A stretch of DNA of 64,000 bases from Luteimonas galliterrae. GTDB lineage: Bacteria; Pseudomonadota; Gammaproteobacteria; Xanthomonadales; Xanthomonadaceae. Position 1 is the stretch's first letter, and each line of letters opens with the position of its first letter. Under the pieces are notes generated by a model, which saw only the letters and a program-made list of their open reading frames with translations, was not told the DNA's origin and did no database searches. Position numbers and translations under genes: made by a program. Where the stretch lies: contig NZ_JAMBEP010000001.1 of the NCBI RefSeq assembly GCF_023374055.1, forward strand, positions 1,674,001 to 1,738,000. Direction: 5' to 3'. Shown one piece after another: positions 49,515 through 59,147 of the stretch.

Positions 49515-50599
49515 CAGCGCACCTTCAACGTGGCCAGGCCGACCAGGACCAGGATCACCGAGATGATCCAGAAGCGCACGATCACGCGCGGCTCGGGCCA
49601 GCCTTTGAGTTCGAAGTGGTGGTGGATCGGCGCCATCCGGAACACGCGCTTGCCGGTGAGCTTGAACGAGGCCACCTGGATCATCACCGACAGCGTTTCG
49701 ATGACGAAGATGCCGCCCATCACCACCAATACCAATTCCTGGCGCACGATCACCGCCACGGTGCCGAGCACCGCGCCCAGCGCCAGCGCGCCGATGTCGC
49801 CCATGAACACCATCGCCGGATAGGTGTTGAACCACAGGAAACCGAGCCCCGCGCCGGCGATGGCCGCGCAGATGATCACCAGCTCGCCGGCGCCGGGCAC
49901 CTGCGGAATTTGCAGGTAATTGGAGAACACCGCATTGCCGGAAGCGTAGGCGAACACGCCCAGCGCGCAGGCCACCAGCACCGTGGGCATGATCGCCAGG
50001 CCGTCGAGGCCGTCGGTCAGGTTGACCGCGTTGGAAAAGCCCACGATCCAGAAATAAGCGATCGCGACGAAGGTGATGCCGACCAGCGGCAAGGCCACCG
50101 CCTTGAAGAACGGGATGTAGAACGTGGTCGCGGCGGGCGCGTCGGCGGTGTAGAACAGGAACAGGCCCGCTGCCAAGCCGAATACGGACTGCGCCAGGTA
50201 TTTCCAGCGCGATTTCAACCCGTTCGGATCGCGCTTGACGATCTTGATCCAGTCGTCGTACCAGCCGATCGCGCCGAACGCGAGCATCACCGCCAGCACC
50301 AGCCACACGTAGCGGTTGCGCAGGTCGCCCCAGAGCAGCACCGACAGCAGCACGGTGATCAGGATCAGCGCGCCGCCCATGGTCGGCGTGCCGGCCTTGG
50401 AGAAATGCGTCTGCGGGCCGTCCTGCCGGATCGGCTGGCCGCCCTTGTATTGCGCCAGCTTGCGGATCACCGCCGGTCCCAGCCACAGCGACAGGAACAG
50501 CGCGGTGAGCGCGGCCAGGATGCCGCGGAACGTGAGGTAGGCGAACAGCCCGAACAGGCTTTCCAACTGCTGCAGCCAGCGCGTGAGTTCAAGCAGCAT
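49514..50599 (-). CDS. mraY: Phospho-MurNAc-pentapeptide transferase MraY
   Basis: 361 residues, the normal length, with ten membrane helices. Family motifs include [20 protein letters not shown] and the acidic [15 protein letters not shown] loop near 190, then [10 protein letters not shown] and [15 protein letters not shown]. It makes lipid I from UDP-MurNAc-pentapeptide and undecaprenyl phosphate. The ATG at 50597-50599 lies within the end of murF (11-base overlap). It is coupled to ftsW downstream. Confidence 0.97.
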   Translation of the reverse strand: MLLELTRWLQQLESLFGLFAYLTFRGILAALTALFLSLWLGPAVIRKLAQYKGGQPIRQDGPQTHFSKAGTPTMGGALILITVLLSVLLWGDLRNRYVWLVLAVMLAFGAIGWYDDWIKIVKRDPNGLKSRWKYLAQSVFGLAAGLFLFYTADAPAATTFYIPFFKAVALPLVGITFVAIAYFWIVGFSNAVNLTDGLDGLAIMPTVLVACALGVFAYASGNAVFSNYLQIPQVPGAGELVIICAAIAGAGLGFLWFNTYPAMVFMGDIGALALGAVLGTVAVIVRQELVLVVMGGIFVIETLSVMIQVASFKLTGKRVFRMAPIHHHFELKGWPEPRVIVRFWIISVILVLVGLATLKVR

Positions 50600-51989
50600 G
50601 TGCGGCGCCCTCCCCATGAGGCAGCAATGCGGTGACGATGCGGTCCATGGCGCTGCCGCGCGAGCCTTTGACCAGCACGCGCAAGCCGGCGGACCCGGCG
50701 AAACCCTCGAGATCCGAACCGAGCGCCGTCGCCAACGCTTCGTGCGATTCGAAAACCTTGGCGCCATCGCCGAACGAGCGCGCGGCGGCGGCGCTCAATG
50801 TGCCGAGCGCATACAGGCGCGCGATGCCCGCGGCTTTGGCGCGGCGACCGGCTTCAGCATGCAGCGCCTCGCCGTCGGCACCGAGTTCGCGCATGTCGCC
50901 CAGCACCAGCCAACTCTCGCCGGTCTGCCCGGCCAACGTGTCGATCGCGGCGTTGAGCGAACCGGGATTGGCGTTGTAGCTGTCGTCGATCAGCAGCGCG
51001 CCGTTGCCGAGCCGGTGCGTGACAAGGCGGCCCGCGACCGAACGCGCGGCGCCGAGCCCGGCGGCGATCGCATCGAGCGGAACGCCTGCGCCGAGCGCCA
51101 GGCCGGCAGCGGCCAGCGCATTGGATACGTTATGGCGTCCGGGGAGATGCAAATCGATATCGGCATCCCCGGTCGGCGTGATCATGGTGAAACGCGTGCC
51201 TTCGTCGGTAGCGCGGATATCGCGCGCGCCGATATCCGCCGTGGCCTCCAGACCGAAACGCAGGATACGGCGGCCATGCGCGCGTTCGGCGAAGTAAGGC
51301 GCGAACGCGTCGTCGGCATTGATCACCGCCACGCCGTCTGCCGGCAACGCGTCGTAGATCGCGGCCTTGGTGTCGGCCACGCCGAGCAGGCTGCCCATGC
51401 GCTCCAGGTGCGCCGGCGCGATGTTGTTGACCAGCGCGACGTCCGGCCGCGCGATGGCGGTGAGGTAGGCGATGTCGCCCGGCTGGCCGGCGCCCATTTC
51501 GTAGATCGCGTAGTCGGCGTCTTCCGGCGCGTCGATCACCGCCAGCGGCAGGCCGATTTCGTTGTTGCGGTTGCCGGGATTGGCGTAGGCGATCTTGTCT
51601 TCGCGCTGCGCGATCAGCTTGAGTATCGATAGCAGCAGCGTCTTGACGCTGGTCTTGCCGTTGCTGCCGGTGATCGCGATGACTTCGCTGCCCCGTCCAT
51701 GCTGCAAACCGGCGGCGAATGCGGCGAGCGCACGCTCGGTGTCGGCGACGACGATCTGCGGAATGGCGACATCCAGCGGCCGCGACACGAGCGCCGCCGC
51801 GACGCCACCTTCGGCGGCCTTGCCGACGTGATCGTGTCCGTCGAAGCGTTCGCCCTTCAACGCGATGAACAGCGGCGCGCCCTGCGGAAGCGCGCGGGTG
51901 TCGGTGGCGACCGCATCGATCACGACATCGTCGCCATGCACGCGGCCACCGGTCATGATCGCGATCTCGGACAGGCGCATCGGCTTCAT
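50589..51989 (-). CDS. murF: UDP-MurNAc-tripeptide--D-Ala-D-Ala ligase MurF
   Basis: 466 residues from the ATG overlapping the murE stop (ATGA). ATP loop TGSNGKTS at 107-114, central domain [11 protein letters not shown] and [14 protein letters not shown]-terminal domain [11 protein letters not shown]. It adds the D-Ala-D-Ala made by Ddl to the UDP-MurNAc-tripeptide. Because MurE carries the meso-DAP motif, the stem peptide should be DAP-type. Confidence 0.97.
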   Translation of the reverse strand: MKPMRLSEIAIMTGGRVHGDDVVIDAVATDTRALPQGAPLFIALKGERFDGHDHVGKAAEGGVAAALVSRPLDVAIPQIVVADTERALAAFAAGLQHGRGSEVIAITGSNGKTSVKTLLLSILKLIAQREDKIAYANPGNRNNEIGLPLAVIDAPEDADYAIYEMGAGQPGDIAYLTAIARPDVALVNNIAPAHLERMGSLLGVADTKAAIYDALPADGVAVINADDAFAPYFAERAHGRRILRFGLEATADIGARDIRATDEGTRFTMITPTGDADIDLHLPGRHNVSNALAAAGLALGAGVPLDAIAAGLGAARSVAGRLVTHRLGNGALLIDDSYNANPGSLNAAIDTLAGQTGESWLVLGDMRELGADGEALHAEAGRRAKAAGIARLYALGTLSAAAARSFGDGAKVFESHEALATALGSDLEGFAGSAGLRVLVKGSRGSAMDRIVTALLPHGEGAAHAA

Positions 51990-53458
51990 GCCCTGCCCTC
52001 CAAAGCTTTGCGCGCGACCTGCGTATCGTCGAACGGATATTTCTTGCCTGCGACTTCCTGGTAGGTCTCGTGGCCTTTGCCGGCGATCAGCACGATGTCG
52101 TCCGGGCCGGCTTCGCCGATCGCGCGGGCGATGGCGGCGGCGCGGTCGCGCTCGACCACGGCGTCCTGCGGCCGCGCGAACCCGGACACGATCTCGGCGA
52201 CGATCGCGTCGCCGTCCTCGCCGCGCGGATTGTCGTCGGTGACGTAGACGCGCTCGGCGTGCGCTTCGGCGATAGCCGCCATCAGCGGGCGCTTGCCGCG
52301 GTCGCGTTCGCCGCCGCAGCCGAACACGCAGATCAGCCGGCCGCGCAGGTGGCCGCGCAGCGATTCCAGCGCCTGCTGCAACGGGTCGGGCTTGTGCGAA
52401 TAGTCGATCACCACCAGCGGCAGCACGCCATCGCCGCCGAGGCGGTTCATGCGGCCGGGTATCGGCTGCAACTGCGGCAGGGCGGCGGCGATCGCTTGCG
52501 GGGTTTCGCCCAGCGCGTGCAGCACACCGGCCGCCGCCAGCAGGTTGTCGATGTTGAAACGGCCCAGCAACGGCGACCGCACCGCGAACCGCTCGTCGCC
52601 GAGCACCAGGTCGAAAGCGATGCCGGATGCGTCCAGCGCGACGTTTTCGGCGCGCACCAGCGCCTGCGCCTGGCCCTGCGCGCTCAGGCCGATGCCGCGC
52701 ACCGATTCGGGCAGCTGCGCCAGCAGCGAAACGCCGAACTCGTCGTCGAGATTGATCGCGGCCGCGCGCAAGCCCGGGCGCGCGAACAGCTTCGCCTTGG
52801 CCGCGCCGTAAGCGGCCATGTCGCCGTGATAATCGAGATGGTCGCGGGTGAGGTTGGTGAACACCGCGACGTCGTAATGCACCGCGTCCACGCGGCCCTG
52901 GTCTAGCGCGTGCGAACTCACTTCCATCGCCACGGCGGCCGCGCCCGCGTCGCGCAATTGCGCCAGCAGCGCGTGCATTTGCAGCACCAGCGGCGTAGTG
53001 AAACCGGTCGGGCGCACGTCGCCGTACAGGCCGGCGCCCAGCGTGCCGATGGTGCCGGTGCGCTTGCCCAGCAATTCCAGCGACTGCGCGATCAGCTGCA
53101 CGGTCGAGGTCTTGCCGCTGGTGCCGGTCACGCCGACCATCGTCATCGCATGCGAAGGCCGGCCGTGGAACTGGTCGGCCATCGTGCCCATGCGCGCGCG
53201 CAAGCCGGGCACTGCGATCGCATCTTCCGGCGCAGGCAATTCTTCGGGCGCCGGCGGTTCGAACAGGATCGCGCTTGCGCCGGCGGCCTTGGCCTGATCG
53301 ACGAAGCCCAGGCCGTGCGCGCCGAAACCGGCGATCGCGACGAAAGCGTCGCCGGCGCGGATGTCGCGGCTGTCCAGCACCAGACCGGTGACGGCCAGAT
53401 CCTGCGGCACGTCGGCGACGTCCGGCAGCAACTCTGCGAGCAGCATCGCGCGCGTCAT
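51986..53458 (-). CDS. murE: UDP-MurNAc-dipeptide--meso-diaminopimelate ligase MurE
   Basis: 490 residues. Walker-type TGTSGKTS at 111-118, carbamylated-lysine region KAKLFARPG near 221-229, and the DNPR motif at 409-412, which in this family binds meso-diaminopimelate rather than lysine. It adds residue three of the stem peptide. Start and stop both overlap neighbours (ftsI and murF) as ATGA. Identification and substrate are both strong. Confidence 0.97.
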   Translation of the reverse strand: MTRAMLLAELLPDVADVPQDLAVTGLVLDSRDIRAGDAFVAIAGFGAHGLGFVDQAKAAGASAILFEPPAPEELPAPEDAIAVPGLRARMGTMADQFHGRPSHAMTMVGVTGTSGKTSTVQLIAQSLELLGKRTGTIGTLGAGLYGDVRPTGFTTPLVLQMHALLAQLRDAGAAAVAMEVSSHALDQGRVDAVHYDVAVFTNLTRDHLDYHGDMAAYGAAKAKLFARPGLRAAAINLDDEFGVSLLAQLPESVRGIGLSAQGQAQALVRAENVALDASGIAFDLVLGDERFAVRSPLLGRFNIDNLLAAAGVLHALGETPQAIAAALPQLQPIPGRMNRLGGDGVLPLVVIDYSHKPDPLQQALESLRGHLRGRLICVFGCGGERDRGKRPLMAAIAEAHAERVYVTDDNPRGEDGDAIVAEIVSGFARPQDAVVERDRAAAIARAIGEAGPDDIVLIAGKGHETYQEVAGKKYPFDDTQVARKALEGRA

Positions 53459-55263
53459 CGCAGGGCTCCCTGCGCCGGCAGCAGCACCGGTGCTGCTTCT
53501 TCGTCGGCGGCGGCGGCCGGTGCGCGCGCGACGGCAGGTTTCCCGCCATTGCGCTTGGCTTCGGCGGCGGATTGCGCCGCGAGCCAGGTTTCGATGTCGT
53601 CCGGCGGCACATCCATCAAACGCAGCGCGCCTTCCATCACGTTGTGGAACACCGGCGCGGAAACGGCACCGCCGGTGTAGCCGGTCAGGCCCGGCTCGGG
53701 ATCGTTGACCACGACCGCCATCGAGAACCGCGGATTGTCCACCGGCACCACGCCTGCGAAAAAGGCGACATAGCGGCGCGAATAGCCGCCGCCGCTGGCC
53801 TTGCGCGAGGTGCCTGTCTTGCCGGCGACGTGATAGCCCAGGATCGCCGCCTGCTTGGCGGTTCCGCCCGGCTCGGTCACGGTCTGCATCATCTTCATCA
53901 CTTCGTGCGCGATCGCCGGATCGAGCACTTCGCGCGCTTCGTTGTCCTGTCCTTTCACGAACGTCGGCGCGCGCAGCTTGCCGCCGTTGGCGAGCGCGGC
54001 GTAGGCCTGCGCGATCTGGATCGGCGTGGCGGAAATGCCGTAGCCGTAGGACATGGTCTGCTTGGTCGTGCCGTACCATTTCGCCGGCGGCGGGAACAGC
54101 CCGGGCACTTCGCCGGGGAAGCCGCTTTGCGTGCTCTGGCCGTAACCGAACTTGCGCAGGAAATCGTAGAACGTCTGGTTCGGCAGCCGCGCCGCGATCT
54201 TGGCCGCGCCGACGTTCGAGCTCTTGCGGATCACGCCGGTGGTGTCGAGCACGCCGTAGTTGTGCATGTCGGTGGTGCGGTAGCGGCCGTTCGGGATCCA
54301 GCCCGGATTGGTGTCGAAGATCGTGCGCGGCGTGATCACTCCGGCTTCCAGCGCTGCGGCCACGGTCAGCGGCTTCATGGTCGAGCCGGGCTCGATGACG
54401 TCGGTCACCGCACGGTTGCGGTGGGTGTCGCGGTTGCCGACTTCGACCGCGTTCGGGTTGTACGACGGCAGGTTGGCCATCGCCAGCACTTCGCCGGTGG
54501 CGATGTCCAGCACCACGACCGAACCGCTGCTGGCGCCGGATTCGAGCAGCGCGTTCTTCAACTCGCGATAAGCGAGGTACTGGATGCGGCGATCGATGGT
54601 GAGCGTCAGGTCTTTGCCCGGTTGCGCAGGCTTGATCAGGTCGACGTTCTCGACGAACTGGCCGCGGTTGTCGCGGATCACGCGCTTGCTGCCCGGCGTG
54701 CCCCGCAGCCATTCGTCGAAGGCCAGCTCCAGGCCTTCCTGGCCGTGGTCGTCGATGTCGGTGAAGCCCAGCACGTGCGCCATCGCTTCGCCCTGCGGGT
54801 AGAAGCGGCGGAACTCGCGTTGCGAAGCCACGCCCGGAATGCCGAGCGCGATGATCTTCTTCGCCGCCACGGGGCTGATGCGGCGCTTGAGCCACATGAA
54901 TTCCTTGCCGGCGCGCTGCGAGACCTTGCGCGTCAGGTAGTCGCTCGGCACGCCCAGTGCCTTGGCCAATTCCGGCAAGCGCGCGGGATTCTTCAGCAGT
55001 TCCTGCGGGTCGGCCCACACCGATTCCACCGGCGAGGACACCGCCAGCGGCTCGCCGTTGCGGTCGGTGATCATGCCGCGCGAAACCGGGATCTCGATGT
55101 CGCGCAGGAAGCGCGCATTGCCCTGCTTCTGGTAGAAGTCGTTGTCGATCAGCTGCAGGTCCACCGCGCGGCCGACCAGCGCCAGCGAGCACAGGCCCAG
55201 CGCGCCGGCGACCATCGCCAAACGGGCACGGAGATTGAACTGGGCGCGGTTGCGCGGCTTCAT
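53455..55263 (-). CDS. ftsI: Septal transpeptidase FtsI (PBP3)
   Basis: 602 residues. One N-terminal membrane helix ([17 protein letters not shown]) near 15-31, then the PBP dimer domain and the transpeptidase domain. Active-site motifs: STMK (Ser 294, Lys 297), SSN at 348-350, KTGT at 482-485. It cross-links septal peptidoglycan with FtsW. The alanine-rich C-terminal tail beyond 560 is longer than in E. coli. Coupled to ftsL upstream and murE downstream by ATGA overlaps. Confidence 0.97.
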   Translation of the reverse strand: MKPRNRAQFNLRARLAMVAGALGLCSLALVGRAVDLQLIDNDFYQKQGNARFLRDIEIPVSRGMITDRNGEPLAVSSPVESVWADPQELLKNPARLPELAKALGVPSDYLTRKVSQRAGKEFMWLKRRISPVAAKKIIALGIPGVASQREFRRFYPQGEAMAHVLGFTDIDDHGQEGLELAFDEWLRGTPGSKRVIRDNRGQFVENVDLIKPAQPGKDLTLTIDRRIQYLAYRELKNALLESGASSGSVVVLDIATGEVLAMANLPSYNPNAVEVGNRDTHRNRAVTDVIEPGSTMKPLTVAAALEAGVITPRTIFDTNPGWIPNGRYRTTDMHNYGVLDTTGVIRKSSNVGAAKIAARLPNQTFYDFLRKFGYGQSTQSGFPGEVPGLFPPPAKWYGTTKQTMSYGYGISATPIQIAQAYAALANGGKLRAPTFVKGQDNEAREVLDPAIAHEVMKMMQTVTEPGGTAKQAAILGYHVAGKTGTSRKASGGGYSRRYVAFFAGVVPVDNPRFSMAVVVNDPEPGLTGYTGGAVSAPVFHNVMEGALRLMDVPPDDIETWLAAQSAAEAKRNGGKPAVARAPAAAADEEAAPVLLPAQGALR

Positions 55264-55526
55264 GGGCGCACCACCACGATCTCGTCCGCTTCGGGGAATT
55301 TCATGCCGAGCTTGTTGCGCGCGATCTGGTCGATGCGGTTGCTCTCGGCCCAGGTCGCCTGCTCCAGCTGCAGCCGGCCGAATTCGATGTTGAGCTCGTC
55401 GCGCGCCTTCTCCAGCCTGGTCAGCTCGACGAACAGCTCCCGGTGCTGGTGGCGCGCGTACACCACCAGGATCGCGCTGCCGATGTTGGCGGCGAGCAGC
55501 AAGGCCAGGAGCACGCGCAGGCTCAT
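55260..55526 (-). CDS. ftsL: Cell division protein FtsL
   Basis: 88 residues, so shorter than most annotation cut-offs, and easily swallowed by the longer open frame to 56507. Start ATG at 55524-55526 overlaps the rsmH stop, and the stop overlaps ftsI. It has one membrane helix ([19 protein letters not shown]) near 6-24 and then a periplasmic coiled coil ([20 protein letters not shown]). It partners FtsB and FtsQ to activate FtsWI. Sequence drifts fast, so identity rests on topology and position. Confidence 0.93.
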   Translation of the reverse strand: MSLRVLLALLLAANIGSAILVVYARHQHRELFVELTRLEKARDELNIEFGRLQLEQATWAESNRIDQIARNKLGMKFPEADEIVVVRP

Positions 55527-56470
55527 GCGGCCTCCGCCAGTTTTTCGGCCACGCGCAGCACCGCGCTGCGGGCGCGCGGATTGGCCGCCGTTTCGGCGGA
55601 ATCCGCTTTCTGCGCATCGCCGATCGCGCGCAACGTCGGCACGAATACTTCCGCCTCCGGCAGCCGGCGATTGGCCGGCGGCGCCTTCGCATGCTTGGCG
55701 ATGAAGCGCTTGACGATGCGGTCTTCCAGCGAATGGAAGCTGATCACCGCCAACCGAGCGTGCGGCTTGAGCGCGGCATGCGCGGCGTCCAAGCCGGCTT
55801 CCAGATCGGCCAGTTCGCGGTTGATGTGGATGCGGATCGCCTGGAACGAGCGCGTCGCGGGGTGGATCTCCTGCTTGCCGCGTGGCATCGCCGAAGCGAT
55901 CAGTTGCGCGAGGTCGCCGGTGCGCTCGATCGGCTGCTGCGCGCGCCGGGCGACGATGCTCCGCGCGATGCGCCGGCTCATGCGTTCTTCGCCGTAGGTC
56001 CACAGCACGTCGGCGATGTCCTGCTCGGATGCGTTCGCCAGCCACTGCGCCGCGCTTTGGCCGCTGTCGGGATCCATGCGCATGTCGAGCGGGCCGTCCT
56101 TGCCGAAGCTGAAGCCGCGTTCGGCGACGTCGAGCTGCGGCGAAGACACGCCCAGGTCGAACAGGATGCCGTCCAGGCCGTCCGCGGCAGCGTCCCATCG
56201 CGCAAGATCGGCGAAGCTGCCGCGTCGGATCGAGACGCGCGGATCCTTGCCGAACTCGCGTTCGGCAGTCGCAATCGCCTCGGGATCCTTGTCCATCAGC
56301 AGCAGTCGCCCTCCCGCGCCCAGCCTCTGCAGCACGCCGCGCGCATGGCCGCCGCGACCGAACGTGCCGTCCAAATAAGTTCCGTCCTCGACCACCCGCA
56401 GCCCTTCCATGACCTGCACGAACATCACCGGAAGGTGGGCGGACCGGACGGCCGCGCCACCCGCCGTCAC
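55523..56470 (-). CDS. rsmH: 16S rRNA m4C1402 methyltransferase RsmH (MraW)
   Basis: 315 residues from a GTG at 56468-56470 that overlaps the mraZ stop (GTGA). This start restores the conserved N-terminus [13 protein letters not shown]; the first ATG would cut it off. SAM-binding motif [14 protein letters not shown] near 35, then [19 protein letters not shown], and [16 protein letters not shown] near 235. It methylates C1402 of 16S rRNA. Second gene of the dcw cluster. Confidence 0.95.
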   Translation of the reverse strand: MTAGGAAVRSAHLPVMFVQVMEGLRVVEDGTYLDGTFGRGGHARGVLQRLGAGGRLLLMDKDPEAIATAEREFGKDPRVSIRRGSFADLARWDAAADGLDGILFDLGVSSPQLDVAERGFSFGKDGPLDMRMDPDSGQSAAQWLANASEQDIADVLWTYGEERMSRRIARSIVARRAQQPIERTGDLAQLIASAMPRGKQEIHPATRSFQAIRIHINRELADLEAGLDAAHAALKPHARLAVISFHSLEDRIVKRFIAKHAKAPPANRRLPEAEVFVPTLRAIGDAQKADSAETAANPRARSAVLRVAEKLAEAA

Positions 56471-56955
56471 AACTGCAAATCGAGCATGTCCTCGCCCAGA
56501 TCCGCATCGCCGATGGTCTGGCGGATCTGCGCGTGGTGCGCTTGCTCGCTCCACAGTTCGAATTTGTCGCCCATGCCCAGCAGCACGGCTTTTTTCTCGA
56601 TGCCGACCGCGCTGCGGTGGCTGGCCGGCACGCTGATGCGGCCGCTGCCGTCGGGCTCGACGAAGCTCGCCGCGCCGACCAGTTTCAGCTGCAGGTTGCG
56701 GCTGACGCTCTTGGTGCGCGGCAACGCGTTGATCTGGTCGCGCACGCGCTCCCAGACCGGCTGCGGATAGAGGTAGAGGCTGCCGGCTTCGAACGGGTTG
56801 TAGGTGATCACCAGCCGGTTGCCGCATTCGCGGGCGACGAGGTCCCGATAGCCGGTGGGGATCGCCAGCCGGCCCTTGTCGTCGATCGTGATGGCGGTCT
56901 CGCCCTGGAACACACAGCCGTCCGGTTCTTGCCCGTCTTCGGCGGGCTTCAGCAT
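56467..56955 (-). CDS. mraZ: Transcriptional regulator MraZ
   Basis: 162 residues as drawn. Two SpoVT/AbrB-like domains: residues 16-66 ([18 protein letters not shown]) and 90-140 ([21 protein letters not shown]), each with the DxxxR/GRISVP motif. Family members usually start at (M/V)FQGETAI, so a GTG at 56911-56913 may be the true start and the first 14 residues non-coding. MraZ binds TGGG repeats in its own promoter and represses the dcw genes; matching repeats are just upstream. First gene of the cluster. Confidence 0.94.
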   Translation of the reverse strand: MLKPAEDGQEPDGCVFQGETAITIDDKGRLAIPTGYRDLVARECGNRLVITYNPFEAGSLYLYPQPVWERVRDQINALPRTKSVSRNLQLKLVGAASFVEPDGSGRISVPASHRSAVGIEKKAVLLGMGDKFELWSEQAHHAQIRQTIGDADLGEDMLDLQL

Positions 56956-56960
56956 CGGAA

Positions 56961-57011
56961 AACCACTAAAACCCAGGTTTCCCCACGAGACGCCACCTTA
57001 GGAGTGCCCCA
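56961..57011 (-). promoter_or_regulatory. MraZ operator: TGGGN direct repeats
   Basis: Read on the minus strand, TGGCG, TGGGG, TGGGT and TGGTT begin every ten bases at 56991-56995, 56981-56985, 56971-56975 and 56961-56965, and a further TGGGG is at 57007-57011. The TGGGN-N5-TGGGN pattern is the known E. coli MraZ site. The two central repeats are perfect, the outer ones degenerate. They overlap the -10 and the start of the transcript. Confidence 0.82.
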
Positions 57012-57023
57012 CAACGTTGTCAA
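56995..57023 (-). promoter_or_regulatory. Sigma-70 promoter of the dcw cluster
   Basis: A perfect TTGACA (57018-57023 on the minus strand) and TAAGGT (56995-57000) with a 17-base spacer. The expected start is near 56988, inside the MraZ repeats, which fits repression by binding at the promoter. Confidence 0.72.
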
Positions 57024-57028
57024 CAACT

Positions 57029-57260
57029 TTCAGGTGAGAATTTCGCTAGGCGCGTCAATGACTTGCAGCAAACTTGAGAGACTTGTTCAAGCTTTATCCA
57101 CAAGCTGCTGTTTCGTCTCAAATTTTGAGATTGATCATATTCTCACGCATGCTGAGACAAGCGTGCTGCCTCACGGATCTGCTTTGTTGCGCCGCAACAA
57201 TTCACGATTAAAAACAAAAATAGGACAATTGCTTTAAATAAATGAAATTGTTTCATTTAG
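57029..57260. other. AT-rich, dyad-rich intergenic region upstream of mraZ
   Basis: The gap 56956-57361 holds no gene. This part is clearly poorer in G+C than its surroundings. It contains a perfect 15-base palindrome TCTCAAATTTTGAGA (57116-57130), TTGTTGCGCCGCAACAA (57184-57200) and AAATGAAATTGTTTCATTT (57240-57258), plus further TGAGA/TCTCA words. It lies between the dcw promoter and the divergent lipoprotein gene, so regulators for either could bind here. Confidence 0.7.
57094..57102 (+). promoter_or_regulatory. Consensus DnaA box upstream of mraZ
   Basis: TTATCCACA, the strongest DnaA-binding consensus, about 70 bases upstream of the dcw -35 element. Only one more perfect copy exists in what I scanned, inside pilC at 31961. 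A link between replication initiator and division genes is possible but unproven. Confidence 0.5.
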
Positions 57261-57361
57261 TGACCAAGGCGCCTCCATCCGGCAGACACCCTAGTGAGGT
57301 TCCACAAATGATTAATGCGCTACTTGTTACGAATGCCCCGCCTGCCAACGGAGACTTGGAC

Positions 57362-57922
57362 ATGACCACATGCCGGATGCTGTCGCTGCTCGCTCTTTGC
57401 TTACTTGCCGCTTGCAAGCAGTCGTCGCCCGATACAGGCACGGCACAGCCTCCGGCCGATACGTCCGCCGTCGCCGCCGAATCTGCGGCACAACCCAATC
57501 CGACAGTCGCGCAGCAGCCGACAGCGCCTCCTCCGGTGGCGGCGCCTATCGCTACGCAGATCGGCCCGAAAGGTTCGCAATGGGACTTGTCCAAGGTCGC
57601 CGTGACCGGAAACGTGTTGACCGTACAATTCAACATCCGCACCGGCGACGAGAACTTGTGGAATCCGTCGCTGCCGCTGAGCGATGTCAGCGTCGTGGAC
57701 GATGCTACTTCGCAGCGCTACAGCCCGCTTCAGGATAATTCCGGCAAGCCGATGGCGGCTCCGTTGAATACGCAGAACGACCAGAAGCTCAAGCTCGACA
57801 TCAAGAAAAATTCGAACGGCGTGATCTGGGTGAAATTCCCTGCGCCGCCGGCGACGTCGCAAACCGTTTCGATCAATATTCCCGAAGTCGCTCCGTTCGA
57901 CGGCGTAGCGATCCAGCGATGA
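57362..57922 (+). CDS. Predicted lipoprotein of unknown function
   Basis: 186 residues from the ATG at 57362, which places the signal peptide and lipobox LAAC (Cys 18) correctly; the open frame back to 57242 would add a non-signal N-terminus. Residues 20-70 are Pro/Ala/Gln-rich and likely a flexible linker. Residues 75-186 form a compact beta-rich domain (VAVTGNVLTVQFNIRTGDENLW). I do not recognise the family. It overlaps the next gene as ATGA, an OmpA-type lipoprotein, so they likely work together in the envelope. Confidence 0.75.
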   Translation: MTTCRMLSLLALCLLAACKQSSPDTGTAQPPADTSAVAAESAAQPNPTVAQQPTAPPPVAAPIATQIGPKGSQWDLSKVAVTGNVLTVQFNIRTGDENLWNPSLPLSDVSVVDDATSQRYSPLQDNSGKPMAAPLNTQNDQKLKLDIKKNSNGVIWVKFPAPPATSQTVSINIPEVAPFDGVAIQR

Positions 57923-58536
57923 GATTCCTGATGCCGATTGCGCTGATCGGCCTTGCCTGCAGCTGCTCCCGGCCAGACGCACCGGCGGATCCGCAGCAGG
58001 AAGCCCGGCAACCGAGTTCGGAAACGGCCAACCCATCGACGCCACCCCCAGGCAACGCGCAAGCGCCTGTTGCGCAAGGTTCCGCATTGACCGGAACCGT
58101 CAGCGGGCTCGCGGGCGACGTCTCGCAACTGCAGGGCCTGGTCGACGCGCTCGGCGGCGAGGTCCGCGACAGCGAAATCTATGTCGCATTGCCGGCCGAT
58201 ACGCTGTTCGAATTCGACAAGGCCGAAATCCGCTCCGGAGCCGAGGCCGGCCTGCGCACGCTTGCCGAGTTGGTAGGCAAAACGCAGGGCACCGTGCAAC
58301 TCAAGGGATACACCGACGCCAAGGGCGAGGATGCCTACAACTTGGGGTTGTCCAAGCGTCGCGCCGATGCGGTCAAGACATGGTTGGCAGCGAACGGCGT
58401 GCCGGACACTCGCCTGCAGGCGACCGGTTTCGGCGAAGCCGACCCGGTCGCGCCCAACCAGCGGTCCGATGGCACGGACGATCCGCAAGGGCGCGCGAAA
58501 AACCGTCGCGTGGAAGCGATCATTCCGCGCGGCTGA
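57919..58536 (+). CDS. OmpA-family (peptidoglycan-binding) protein, possible lipoprotein
   Basis: 205 residues. A short N-terminal hydrophobic signal ends in Cys 14/Cys 16, an imperfect lipobox. Residues ~20-55 are a Pro/Gln/Ala linker. The OmpA C-terminal domain spans about 85-205: LFEFDKAEIR, then LKGYTDAKGEDAYNLGLSKRRADAV and a closing GRAKNRRVEAIIPR. The D and R residues that contact DAP in peptidoglycan are kept. It probably anchors to the cell wall. Coupled to the upstream lipoprotein gene. Confidence 0.85.
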   Translation: MRFLMPIALIGLACSCSRPDAPADPQQEARQPSSETANPSTPPPGNAQAPVAQGSALTGTVSGLAGDVSQLQGLVDALGGEVRDSEIYVALPADTLFEFDKAEIRSGAEAGLRTLAELVGKTQGTVQLKGYTDAKGEDAYNLGLSKRRADAVKTWLAANGVPDTRLQATGFGEADPVAPNQRSDGTDDPQGRAKNRRVEAIIPRG

Positions 58537-58566
58537 TTAGCGGCCGAATGCCACGAGCGAGATCAC

Positions 58567-58600
58567 AAGCTCGCGGCTGAAGCCGCTCCTACGAAAAGCT
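58567..58600. repeat. Family A half element
   Basis: AAGCTCGCGGCTGAAGCCGCTCCTACGAAAAGC, a single arm without a partner, after the OmpA-family gene. Confidence 0.75.
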
Positions 58601-58635
58601 GAAAGCCGATCGCGAGAAGCCACTCGAAAGGAATA

Positions 58636-58656
58636 GCCCCCTTTAGTAAAGGGGGC
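58636..58656. repeat. Short CCCCCTTT-AGT-AAAGGGGG hairpin
   Basis: GCCCCCTTTAGTAAAGGGGGC is a perfect palindromic hairpin, a minimal relative of family C. It may end the transcript of the OmpA-family gene or of rnpB. Confidence 0.7.
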
Positions 58657-58751
58657 GCGACAGTGCGGGGAATTGGAAGCACATAGCGGGGCCCAAATTT
58701 TAGCTTCACCAAAATTTGGGGTTTTCAATGCGTAGCATTGGAAACGCGGGG

Positions 58752-59102
58752 CGGAGCCGGCCGTTAAGCCGGGTTCTGTCGTGGACAGTCATTCTTCTAG
58801 GCGCATCGTCGCCGATACGCTCGAGCAGCCTACCCGGAGACACCGCGGGCCGCGGCATAGTCTCCCTATTTGGCCTTGCTCCCGGTGGGGTTTGCCGTGC
58901 CGGTCCGTTGCCGGACTCGCGGTGCGCTCTTACCGCACCATTTCACCCTTGCCACGCGTTCCGAAGAACCGTTCGGCGGTATCTTTCTGTTGCACTTTCC
59001 GTCGGCTCGCGCCGCCCAGGCGTTACCTGGCACCGTGCCCTGTGGAGCCCGGACTTTCCTCGGCACCCTTGCGGGTGACGCGACTGCCTGGCCGACTCCG
59101 CC
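58752..59102 (-). ncRNA. rnpB: RNase P RNA (bacterial class A)
   Basis: Minus strand. The 5' region has GAGGAAAGTCCGGGCTCCAC, the P4/J3-4 hallmark. Mid-molecule AGGGTGAAATGGTGCGGTAAGAG and GCAAACCCCACC follow, and the 3' region has AGAATGACTGTCCACGACAG and then AACCCGGCTTA. About 350 bases, the usual size. The ends are set by eye from pairing of GGCGGAGTCGGC with its 3' partner. It is the catalytic part of RNase P, which matures tRNA 5' ends. ORFs called across it are spurious. Confidence 0.95.
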
Positions 59103-59147
59103 ATGGGCATTGTCTCATTAATGCCCGTTTATGACTTGAATGGCCGT

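Noticed and set aside
58716-59134. Short ORFs across the RNase P RNA
   Set aside because: The region is a structured RNA with conserved RNase P blocks; ORFs are chance.
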